From Nanchangia anserum (GTDB lineage: Bacteria > Actinomycetota > Actinomycetes > Actinomycetales > Actinomycetaceae): a stretch of DNA of 64,000 nucleotides. Below, in pieces: positions 36,225 to 43,227 of the stretch (position 1 is its first letter; the number at the start of each line of letters is the position of its first letter). Made by a program: the position numbers and the translations under genes. The stretch covers positions 806,001 to 870,000 of the forward strand of contig NZ_CP060506.1 of NCBI RefSeq assembly GCF_015240065.1, given 5' to 3'. The notes under the pieces are model-generated. The model was not told the origin of the DNA, ran no database searches, and saw nothing but the letters and a program-made list of their open reading frames with translations.

Positions 36225-36342
36225 TGCGCGTCAGCGCGCTAGCGCATGGCCCCCGTGGTAACGTGGGGCCGGCCGCAAGGCCGATGGGGCTGCCAGGCAC
36301 ACCGCGTGTCTACCCCGCAGAAGGAAGAAGAAGGAGTATCTC

Positions 36343-36558
36343 ATGACACTTTTCAACGTGGAAGAATCCGGAACCGGACGTCAGGCGAACAACGTGTTCG
36401 CCGCCTCGATCCCCGAGGCCGTGCGTCCGTGGTTTGCCGATGTTGCCCACAACTCGCGAGTCGCCCGCGCCCTGAGCGCGCTGGGATCGGCCAGCGAGGG
36501 AGAGCGGCGCTGGGCACAGGACGTGTTGGGCGTATCCATTCGCCCCGCGGCTGTCTAA
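36343..36558 (+). CDS. 71-residue protein of unknown function
   Basis: A short gene with a strong ribosome site (GAAGGAG, 7 bases before ATG 36343), directly followed by an intrinsic terminator. It encodes a soluble protein: MTLFNVEESGTGRQANNVFA, AASIPEAVRPWFADVAHNSR and the C-terminal EGERRWAQDVLGVSIRPAAV. It is mostly helical by composition, with no cysteine, no membrane segment and no motif I recognise. The 118 bases upstream back to pyk hold a possible -10 (TAACGT near 36258) and G+C-rich repeats, but no clear terminator for pyk. Confidence 0.65.
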   Translation: MTLFNVEESGTGRQANNVFAASIPEAVRPWFADVAHNSRVARALSALGSASEGERRWAQDVLGVSIRPAAV

Positions 36559-36575
36559 AGCGCCCGTGAGACGCC

Positions 36576-36605
36576 GTCCCCAGGAAGTGCGAGCTTCCTG
36601 GGGAC
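36576..36605 (+). terminator. intrinsic terminator after the 71-residue gene
   Basis: A perfect 12-base-pair stem (GTCCCCAGGAAG / CTTCCTGGGGAC) with a 6-base loop, followed by TTCGCCTTTTC. It lies 17 bases after the stop codon. Confidence 0.85.
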
Positions 36606-36686
36606 TTCGCCTTTTCACAGCGTTCACGGTTCGGCGCGGACAACGAAAAGCGCGCGCCACCTGCCGTGACGCGCGCTAGAGATGCG

Positions 36687-36760
36687 TACCCCGAGTGGGA
36701 TTCGAACCCACAACAAGCCGGGTTTGAGCCGACCGCCTCTGCCAGTTGGGCTATCGGGGC
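36687..36760 (-). tRNA. tRNA with leucine anticodon CAA and a short (class I) variable arm
   Basis: The gene is 74 bases on the minus strand. The acceptor stem GCCCCGA pairs with TCGGGGT, with a G-U pair at position 1-72, and the discriminator is A. The D-stem is GCC/GGC, and the anticodon stem GTCGG/CCGGC closes the loop CTCAAAC, so the anticodon is CAA (leucine UUG). The variable region is only TTGTT, then the T-arm GTGGG-TTCGAAT-CCCAC. Leucine tRNAs normally have a long variable arm. No CCA is encoded. Identity as leucine is from the anticodon alone. Confidence 0.88.
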
Positions 36761-36784
36761 AGACACAAGGTCCGCGAGCCATTA

Positions 36785-36790
36785 TAGAAT
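36785..36790 (+). promoter_or_regulatory. -10 hexamer of pdtaR (leaderless type)
   Basis: TAGAAT ends 6 bases before the pdtaR GTG at 36797, and no Shine-Dalgarno lies between. The hexamer is within 25 bases of the 5' end of the divergent tRNA gene, so the two promoters are back to back. Confidence 0.6.
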
Positions 36791-36796
36791 AATCCC

Positions 36797-37411
36797 GTGA
36801 CAACTTCGAAATCAGATGAAACTCCTGAGGTGCGCGACCAGCGCACCGTCCTCGTCGCCGAAGACGAGACCCTCATTCGTCTCGACATCGTCGAGACGCT
36901 GACGGAAGCCGGTTATGACGTCGTCGCCGAGGTGGGCGACGGCGAAGCCGCCGTCGAAAAGGCCCGCGAACTCGAGCCCGACCTGTGCGTCATGGACGTC
37001 AAGATGCCGAAGATGGATGGCATCGAGGCGGCCGAGCAGATCACCGAATCGCTGCCGTGCGCGGTCGTCATGTTGACGGCGTTCTCACAGCGCGAACTCG
37101 TCGAGCGTGCCCGAGACGCCGGGGCGATGGCCTACGTCGTCAAGCCCTTCACCCCCAACGACCTGCTGCCCGCCGTCGAAATCGCGGTGTCGCGTTCGCA
37201 GGAGATTCAGGCGCTGGAAGACGAGATCGCTGACATCTCCGAGCGCCTCGAGACCCGCAAGGCCGTCGACCGCGCCAAGGGGCTGCTCATGGAGAACATG
37301 GATATGACCGAGCCCGAGGCGTTCCGGTGGATCCAGAAGACCTCGATGAATCGGCGTCTGTCCATGCGCGAGGTCGCTCAGGCCGTCATCGAACAGGTCG
37401 GCAACAAGTAG
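36797..37411 (+). CDS. pdtaR: ANTAR-domain response regulator (PdtaR type)
   Basis: This is a phosphorylation-controlled antiterminator. It has 204 residues. The receiver domain shows the acidic pair in VLVAEDETLIRLDIVETLTE, the phosphoacceptor Asp in LCVMDVKMPKMDGIEAAEQI and the conserved Lys in AMAYVVKPFTPNDL. A coiled-coil linker (QEIQALEDEIADISERLETR) leads to the RNA-binding ANTAR domain, AVDRAKGLLMENMDMTEPEA and FRWIQKTSMNRRLSMREVAQ. In the known family it is paired with the kinase PdtaS, which is not in this window. The gene neighbourhood pdtaR-polA-rpsA is conserved in actinobacteria. Confidence 0.95.
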   Translation: MTTSKSDETPEVRDQRTVLVAEDETLIRLDIVETLTEAGYDVVAEVGDGEAAVEKARELEPDLCVMDVKMPKMDGIEAAEQITESLPCAVVMLTAFSQRELVERARDAGAMAYVVKPFTPNDLLPAVEIAVSRSQEIQALEDEIADISERLETRKAVDRAKGLLMENMDMTEPEAFRWIQKTSMNRRLSMREVAQAVIEQVGNK

Positions 37412-37472
37412 CCGCAGCTTCGCGCCGCGCCGGTGATGTGTATCCGGCGCGGCGTTGGCATATGTGCGCCAC

Positions 37473-37478
37473 TACAGT
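37473..37478 (+). promoter_or_regulatory. -10 hexamer of polA (leaderless type)
   Basis: TACAGT ends 6 bases before the preferred polA ATG at 37485. This spacing supports that start over the in-frame ATG 30 bases upstream. Confidence 0.5.
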
Positions 37479-37484
37479 GGGGGC

Positions 37485-40151
37485 ATGACCTCTTCGCGCC
37501 TGCTCCTCATCGACGGCCATTCGCTGGCGTTTCGTGCCTACTATGCGATGCGCTCGCCCGAAGACTTTCAAACGTCGACGGGTCAGATGACGAATGCCGT
37601 GTTCGTGTTTTGTCGCATGCTCATGCGGCTCGTCAACGACTACGAGCCCGGGGGCGTCGCCGTCGCCTTCGACACGTCGACGCCGACGTTTCGCAAGGAG
37701 CTGTACCCCGAGTACAAGGATGGTCGGCGCGAGACGCCCGAGTCTCTGCCCGGTCAGATCGAGATCATCCAGCAGGCATTGGGTTTGCTCGGTATCCGGT
37801 CCCTGACGAAGCCGGGTTTCGAGGCCGACGACATCGTCGCGACCCTGGCGCGCCACGGCGAAGAGGACGGGCGGGATGTCCTCATCGTCTCCAGCGACCG
37901 CGACATGTACCAGCTCGTCACCGATCAGGTCCACGTGTTGTCGCCGGGCTCCTCGACGCAGAAGCTCAACGAATTTTCGCCGCAAGAGATCCGCGAAAAG
38001 ACCGGGGTGAGTCCCGATCGCTATCGCGCGGTTGCCGCCCTCGTCGGCGAAGGGGCCGACAACATCCCCGGCGTGCCCGGGATCGGCAAGGTGACGGCGG
38101 CGAAGCTCATCAACGAGTACGACACGATCGACAACCTGCTCGACCACGCCGACGAGATCCGGGGCAAGCGGGGCCAGGCGCTGCGCGAAAGCGTCGACCT
38201 CGTGCGTCGTAACTTGCAGCTCAACGAGCTACGTCGCGACCTCGATCTGCCGGTCGCCGTCGGCGATCTCGAGGTCGGCGCGGGCAATCTCCAGGCGTGG
38301 GAGGAACTGTGCGACGACCTGGAATTCACGTCGCTGCGCACCCAGGTCTGGCACGCCCTCGACCAGATTCGTCCCCTCCACGCACGCGGTGAGCGCGAGG
38401 TCGAGGAGCGACGCCTGAGCATCGTTGACGCCGACAGCCTGTCGGGCGGTCTGCTCGCGTGGGCGGGCAGCGACGACGCGACGATCGGTGTCGACGTCGT
38501 CGGGCGAACGAGCCCGGGACGCGGCGATGCCGACATCGTCAGCCTCGCCCGCGGCACCGAGGCCGTCACGGTTGAGCTGCGCGGTGACGAGGCCATCGTC
38601 ACCCAGCTGCGCCAGCTTCTGGCCGAATACGCTGATCGGCTGGCCTACGCCGACTTCAAGGCAGCGTGGCACGCGCTGCGCGGCGCCGGGATCGAGGCGC
38701 AGTCACCGGGCACCGACGTCGCCCTGTGCGCCCACGTGCTCGCGCCGGCGGCCACGGACTACGACGTCGAATCGTTGGCGCGTGAATACCTCGGGCGCAC
38801 CGCGCCCTCGGACGCCGACGCCGGCACCCTCTTCGGTGACGAGGCCGCGCCGTCAGCGTGGCGGGCCCAGGTCGTCGCCGACCTCGTTCCCGTTCTCGTC
38901 GAGCGCCTCGAGCAGGCCAAGCAACTCGATCTCGTCCGGGTGCTCGAGCAGCCGGTTACGCCGATCCTTGCGCGCATGGAGGACGCGGGCATCACCGTCG
39001 ACGAGGAGCGGCTGGAGGCGCTGATCGGTGACCTCACCCACCAGGTCGAGCGGGCACGCGAACAGGCGTGCGCCGTCGTCGAGCGCCCCGACCTCAACCT
39101 GTCCAGCCCGAAGCAGCTCCAGGAGGTCTTGTTCGAGCAGCTCAAGATGCCACCGACGCGCAAGACAAAGCGCGGGTACACGACCAACGCCGAGGCGTTG
39201 CAGCAGCTCTACGTGTCCACCCAGCACCCGTTCCTGGCGTATCTGCTCGAACACCGCGACAAGATCAAGCTGCTCCAGGTCGTCGAGTCGCTGGCCAAAC
39301 ACGTCCAGCCCGACGGGCGGATTCACACGGAATTCCTCCAGACGAAGACGACCACAGGGCGGCTGTCGTCAATTCACCCCAATCTGCAAAACATCCCCGC
39401 GCGCACGCCCACCGGCATGGCGATTCGCGAGGTGTTCGTCGCGGGGGAGGGCTACGACGGCCTCATGACCGCCGACTACTCCCAGATCGAGATGCGCGTC
39501 ATGGCGGCCCTATCGCAAGATCCCGGACTCATTGCCGCGTTTAGCAGTGGCGAGGACCTGCACCAGACGATGGCGGCGATGGTGTTCGGCGTCGCCCCCG
39601 AGGAAGTGACCCCGGAACAGCGGTCGAAGATCAAGGCGACGTCGTACGGGCTGGCCTACGGGCTGTCGGTCTTCGGACTGTCGCGTCAGCTCGACATCTC
39701 GCAGGCCGAGGCGCGCCACCTGCGCGACGCCTACTTCTCGCGTTTCGGGGGAATTCGCGACTACTTGGAGTCCCTCGTGGCCCGCGCCCGCAAGACGGGC
39801 TACACCGAGACGATCCTCGGACGTCGCCGCTACCTCATGAACCTCGCCTCGCTCTCGCGCACCGAACAACAGGCCGCCGAGCGGGCCGCGCTGAACGCCC
39901 CCATTCAAGGTTCGGCCGCCGACATCATCAAGTCGGCGATGATTATGGTCGACGCGGCGATGCGCGAGGCAGGCTTGCGATCGCGGTTGCTGCTCCAGGT
40001 CCACGACGAACTCATCGTCGAGGTCGCCCCGGGCGAGCGCGACCAGCTCGAGGAGTTGTTGCGCCACAACATGGCCACTGCCGCGAGCCTCGACGTTAGC
40101 CTCGACGTATCGGTGGGCTACGGGGCGACGTGGCGCGAGGCGGCCCACTAG
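37485..40151 (+). CDS. polA: DNA polymerase I
   Basis: PolA fills gaps in repair and removes RNA primers. It has 888 residues from ATG 37485 (MTSSRLLLIDGHSLAFRAYY); an in-frame ATG at 37455 would add ten residues with no family match. The 5' nuclease domain contains FDTSTPTFRKELYPEYKDGR and GFEADDIVATLARHGEEDGR. The middle 3'-5' exonuclease fold (TIGVDVVGRTSPGRGDADIV) lacks the catalytic DxE acids, so proofreading is probably absent, as in mycobacterial PolA. The polymerase domain shows LMTADYSQIEMRVMAALSQD (motif A), KATSYGLAYGLSVFGLSRQL (O-helix region) and LLLQVHDELIVEVAP (motif C). Confidence 0.96.
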   Translation: MTSSRLLLIDGHSLAFRAYYAMRSPEDFQTSTGQMTNAVFVFCRMLMRLVNDYEPGGVAVAFDTSTPTFRKELYPEYKDGRRETPESLPGQIEIIQQALGLLGIRSLTKPGFEADDIVATLARHGEEDGRDVLIVSSDRDMYQLVTDQVHVLSPGSSTQKLNEFSPQEIREKTGVSPDRYRAVAALVGEGADNIPGVPGIGKVTAAKLINEYDTIDNLLDHADEIRGKRGQALRESVDLVRRNLQLNELRRDLDLPVAVGDLEVGAGNLQAWEELCDDLEFTSLRTQVWHALDQIRPLHARGEREVEERRLSIVDADSLSGGLLAWAGSDDATIGVDVVGRTSPGRGDADIVSLARGTEAVTVELRGDEAIVTQLRQLLAEYADRLAYADFKAAWHALRGAGIEAQSPGTDVALCAHVLAPAATDYDVESLAREYLGRTAPSDADAGTLFGDEAAPSAWRAQVVADLVPVLVERLEQAKQLDLVRVLEQPVTPILARMEDAGITVDEERLEALIGDLTHQVERAREQACAVVERPDLNLSSPKQLQEVLFEQLKMPPTRKTKRGYTTNAEALQQLYVSTQHPFLAYLLEHRDKIKLLQVVESLAKHVQPDGRIHTEFLQTKTTTGRLSSIHPNLQNIPARTPTGMAIREVFVAGEGYDGLMTADYSQIEMRVMAALSQDPGLIAAFSSGEDLHQTMAAMVFGVAPEEVTPEQRSKIKATSYGLAYGLSVFGLSRQLDISQAEARHLRDAYFSRFGGIRDYLESLVARARKTGYTETILGRRRYLMNLASLSRTEQQAAERAALNAPIQGSAADIIKSAMIMVDAAMREAGLRSRLLLQVHDELIVEVAPGERDQLEELLRHNMATAASLDVSLDVSVGYGATWREAAH

Positions 40152-40156
40152 CGGAC

Positions 40157-40834
40157 TTAGTGGGTGAATCGCGGACGAATCTCGAGCGATTCCACCGTCG
40201 CATCCTCGCCGATGCTGAGCGCGAACGCGCACGCCTGGGCGACAGAAGCGGGGTCGACATAGCGGGTGCCGTCGTAGTCGGGTCCAGCGTTTTGCATGGC
40301 GACCTGCATGTCGGTGTCGACACGCCCGGGGTGAATGGAGATAACGCGGATGTGTTCGCGTTCTTCTTCGCGCAGGGCGTCGGTGAAGGCGCGCAGAGCA
40401 AACTTCGACGCCGCGTAGGCCGCGCCGCCGGGCATCGAGTGGAAGCCGGCCCCCGAGTTGAGCGTGAGTACCTGCCCGTGGCTGCGACGCAGCGCGGGCA
40501 GCAGCGCCTGGGTGAGGTGGACCGGGGCGAAGACGTTGACCTCGAAGACCTCACGCCAATGATCGGACGTGGTGTTGGCCACGTTGCCGAGCGGGGCGAT
40601 GCCCGCTGAGTGGATGAGGACGTCGAGCTCGTCAATGGCCGCAGCCGCCTCCGTCACGGCGTCGAGGTCGGTGAGATTGACCGGCCACGGCGTCGCGTGC
40701 GGATAGGCGGCCGCGACCTTTTCGCATGATGACGCGGCGGTGCCACCAATGTAGAGGTGATAGGTGGGGCTCAGAGCCTCGGCAATGGCGCGGCCGATGC
40801 CGCGGGTGGCTCCGGTAATGAGTGCGTGGCGCAT
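40157..40834 (-). CDS. short-chain dehydrogenase/reductase
   Basis: The protein has 225 residues in a classical SDR Rossmann fold. The cofactor motif is HALITGATRGIGRAIAEALS (TGxxxGIG), followed by DVLIHSAGIAPLGNV (NAG-like), the catalytic Ser in LTLNSGAGFHSMPGG, and YAASKFALRAFTDALREEER (YxxxK). The ATG at 40834 has GGAGGAG on its strand; the longer frame to 40924 would run into the rpsA promoter region. The substrate is unknown. It is convergent with polA, with 5 bases between the stops. Confidence 0.9.
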   Translation of the reverse strand: MRHALITGATRGIGRAIAEALSPTYHLYIGGTAASSCEKVAAAYPHATPWPVNLTDLDAVTEAAAAIDELDVLIHSAGIAPLGNVANTTSDHWREVFEVNVFAPVHLTQALLPALRRSHGQVLTLNSGAGFHSMPGGAAYAASKFALRAFTDALREEEREHIRVISIHPGRVDTDMQVAMQNAGPDYDGTRYVDPASVAQACAFALSIGEDATVESLEIRPRFTH

Positions 40835-40878
40835 GGGGCTCCTCCTCGATCGTGTGCGTCGCTGCCGCGGCGCGACAT

Positions 40879-40906
40879 TTGGCGTCTTGGCGGGGTTTGC
40901 TAGACT
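40879..40906 (+). promoter_or_regulatory. probable promoter of rpsA
   Basis: TTGGCG (40879-40884) and TAGACT (40901-40906) are separated by 16 bases. They lie about 75 bases upstream of the rpsA ATG, leaving a true 5' leader, unlike the many leaderless genes in this window. Confidence 0.5.
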
Positions 40907-40910
40907 GTGT

Positions 40911-40939
40911 AGCGGTTGGGCCATAGGCGCCTAACCGCT
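40911..40939 (+). promoter_or_regulatory. hairpin in the rpsA leader
   Basis: AGCGGTTGGG (40911-40920) can pair with CCTAACCGCT (40930-40939) across a 9-base loop, with one G-U pair. It lies at the very start of the predicted rpsA transcript. In other bacteria S1 represses its own translation through the leader; such a role here is only a suggestion. Confidence 0.4.
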
Positions 40940-40982
40940 GAAACTGTCCGTCTACCATAGTCCGTTTCGGAGACTCCAATAC

Positions 40983-42437
40983 ATGACCACCTCCACTGAG
41001 CACCTGGATCAGGTTGCGGTGAACGACATCGGGTCGAAAGACGACCTGCTCGCTGCCATCGATTCCACGATTAAGTACTTCAACGATGGCGACATCGTCG
41101 AGGGCACCGTTGTTCGCGTCGACCGCGACGAGGTCCTGCTCGACATCGGCTACAAGACCGAGGGCGTGATCCTCTCTCGCGAGCTGTCCATCAAGCACGA
41201 CGTCAACCCCGATGACGTCGTCAACGTCGGCGACCAGATCGAGGCGCTTGTCCTCCAGAAGGAAGACAAAGAAGGCCGCCTCATGCTGTCGAAGAAGCGT
41301 GCTCAGTACGAGCGCGCCTGGGGCGACATCGAGCGGATCAAGGAGTCGGATGGCGTCGTCACCGGCACGGTGATCGAGGTCGTCAAGGGTGGCCTCATCC
41401 TCGATATCGGCCTGCGCGGCTTCCTGCCCGCTTCGCTCGTCGAGATGCGTCGCGTGCGCGACCTGCAGCCTTACATCGGTCGTCAGCTCGAGGCCAAGAT
41501 CATCGAGCTGGACAAGAACCGCAACAACGTCGTTCTGTCGCGCCGTGCCTGGCTCGAGCAGACGCAGGCTGAGGTCCGCTCGCAGTTCCTCAACACCTTG
41601 CAGAAGGGCCAGATCCGTTCCGGCGTTGTCTCGTCGATCGTCAACTTCGGCGCGTTCGTCGACCTTGGTGGTGTCGACGGCCTCGTTCACGTCTCCGAAC
41701 TGTCGTGGAAGCACATCGATCACCCCTCCGAGGTCGTTGAGGTCGGCCAGGAGGTCACGGTCGAGGTTCTCGACGTCGACATGGATCGCGAGCGCGTGTC
41801 GCTCTCGCTCAAGGCGACGCAGGAAGACCCGTGGCAGGTCTTCGCCCGCACCCACGCCATCGGCCAGGTCGTTCCCGGTCGCGTGACGAAGCTCGTTCCC
41901 TTCGGCGCGTTCGTCCGCGTCGAGGACGGCATCGAAGGCCTCGTCCACATCTCCGAGCTGGCTCAGCGTCACATCGACGTTCCCGAGCAGGTCGTCAAGA
42001 TGGGCGAAGAGATCTTCGTCAAGGTCATCGACATCGACCTGGATCGCCGCCGCATCTCGCTCTCGCTCAAGCAGGCGAACGACGGCGTCGACCCGAACGC
42101 TCAGGAGTTCGACCCGTCGCTGTACGGCATGACGGCCGAATACGACGACGAGGGCAACTACAAGTACCCCGAGGGCTTCGATCCCGCGACCAACGAGTGG
42201 ATGGAAGGTTACGAGGCTCAGCGCGAGGCGTGGGAGCAGCAGTACGCCCAGGCCGAGGCCCGCTGGAAGGCGCACAAGGAGCAGGCTGCGCGTGCTCTCG
42301 AGGCCGACCGCGACGCCCTGGTTGTCGACCCGGCTCAGGACGCCTCCTACTCGACCGAGACGGCCGACTCCGCCGGCACGCTCGCCTCGGATGAGGCGCT
42401 CGCTGCGCTCCGCGAGAAGCTCACCAGCGATCGCTGA
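40983..42437 (+). CDS. rpsA: 30S ribosomal protein S1
   Basis: S1 binds mRNA and helps initiation on structured or weak leaders. It has 484 residues with four S1 OB repeats, fewer than the six of Enterobacteria but normal for actinobacteria. Repeat signatures are FNDGDIVEGTVVRVDRDEVL, DGVVTGTVIEVVKGGLILDI, SGVVSSIVNFGAFVDLGGVD and PGRVTKLVPFGAFVRVEDGI. The C-terminal 100 residues are acidic and low in complexity (YDDEGNYKYPEGFDPATNEW). Codon use is strongly biased, as expected for a highly expressed gene. A strong terminator follows. Confidence 0.97.
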   Translation: MTTSTEHLDQVAVNDIGSKDDLLAAIDSTIKYFNDGDIVEGTVVRVDRDEVLLDIGYKTEGVILSRELSIKHDVNPDDVVNVGDQIEALVLQKEDKEGRLMLSKKRAQYERAWGDIERIKESDGVVTGTVIEVVKGGLILDIGLRGFLPASLVEMRRVRDLQPYIGRQLEAKIIELDKNRNNVVLSRRAWLEQTQAEVRSQFLNTLQKGQIRSGVVSSIVNFGAFVDLGGVDGLVHVSELSWKHIDHPSEVVEVGQEVTVEVLDVDMDRERVSLSLKATQEDPWQVFARTHAIGQVVPGRVTKLVPFGAFVRVEDGIEGLVHISELAQRHIDVPEQVVKMGEEIFVKVIDIDLDRRRISLSLKQANDGVDPNAQEFDPSLYGMTAEYDDEGNYKYPEGFDPATNEWMEGYEAQREAWEQQYAQAEARWKAHKEQAARALEADRDALVVDPAQDASYSTETADSAGTLASDEALAALREKLTSDR

Positions 42438-42499
42438 GTCCCCGACACCGCGGCCTGTTTAGGCACACTGCGGTGATCGGCGGAGTGAATAATCGCTAG

Positions 42500-42533
42500 G
42501 CTGTGGCCCCGCACTCCGGTGCGGGGCCACAGC
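42500..42533 (+). terminator. intrinsic terminator after rpsA
   Basis: A perfect 15-base-pair stem (GCTGTGGCCCCGCAC / GTGCGGGGCCACAGC) with a TCCG loop, followed by GTATCTT. It lies 62 bases after the rpsA stop. Confidence 0.9.
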
Positions 42534-42605
42534 GTATCTTGGGCATAGATAGAGAGGTCGGCGCGTAGCGCGTGCACGACCCGATGCGGAAGAGAGGACA
42601 CAGGT

Positions 42606-43151
42606 ATGACGACGAGCCCGGCCACGACGAACAGCGCTGAGGAGCTGCGAGAGACCATCGATCGCATGACATCGTCGTGCGTGAGCGACGCCGAGCGCGG
42701 TGAGTGGTTCCAGAGCCTGCCCGATCGATCGAGTGAGTTTCCCTGGGCCGAGGGTAACGTCGCGACGGACCTCGGTCTGCGCATCCACGTCATCGACGCC
42801 GAGCGCATGATTTGCTCGATGCCCGTTGCCGGCAACGAACAACATATGGGAATTCTCCACGGGGGAATCAACGCCGTTCTCGGTGAGACAACGGGCTCGT
42901 TCGCCGCGTGGGTCGGAGCCCCCGAGGGTTGGACGGCGCTGGGCCTGGACATTGCGATGCACCATCACCGCGGCGTTGCCGAAGGACGGATCTGGTGCGT
43001 CGCCCGTCGCGTCAGCCTCACTCGCAGCTTCGCGTCCTACCAGCTGTGCGTCTACCGCGACGACGGCGTTGTCACGTCGAGTGGGCAGCACACCTGCGCC
43101 CTGCGCCCCATCGCCGCGACGGCGGAGGGAGCGCGAGGCACCTCGCGTTAG
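42606..43151 (+). CDS. PaaI-like hotdog-fold thioesterase
   Basis: The protein has 181 residues. The hotdog thioesterase core is seen in NEQHMGILHGGINAVLGETT (HGG block with a following catalytic acid), GWTALGLDIAMHHHRGVAEG and RIWCVARRVSLTRSFASYQL. Members hydrolyse acyl- or aromatic-CoA thioesters. The N-terminal 45 residues (TTSPATTNSAEELRETIDRM) are an extra helical segment. The ATG at 42606 is preceded by AGAGAGGA-like sequence about 8 bases upstream. It is flanked by terminators on both sides, so it is monocistronic. The CoA substrate is unknown. Confidence 0.88.
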   Translation: MTTSPATTNSAEELRETIDRMTSSCVSDAERGEWFQSLPDRSSEFPWAEGNVATDLGLRIHVIDAERMICSMPVAGNEQHMGILHGGINAVLGETTGSFAAWVGAPEGWTALGLDIAMHHHRGVAEGRIWCVARRVSLTRSFASYQLCVYRDDGVVTSSGQHTCALRPIAATAEGARGTSR

Positions 43152-43172
43152 CCCCGCATTCCATATAACACG

Positions 43173-43205
43173 AGGGAGGCCCCGGCGTTCTGTCGGAGCC
43201 TCCCT
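43173..43205. terminator. bidirectional terminator between the thioesterase and BCCT genes
   Basis: AGGGAGGC (43173-43180) pairs with GCCTCCCT (43198-43205), with further partial pairing inside. It lies 21 bases after the thioesterase stop and 22 bases before the stop of the convergent transporter gene. Confidence 0.8.
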
Positions 43206-43227
43206 CTGGCGTATGGGTGGATCGGAC

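Noticed and set aside
36225-36260. Terminator directly after pyk
   Set aside because: The GCGC-rich repeats there give only about five pairs, too weak to call.
40632-42275. A 547-codon open frame antisense to rpsA
   Set aside because: It consists of repetitive V/D/L-rich sequence complementary to the S1 repeats and crosses the rpsA promoter.
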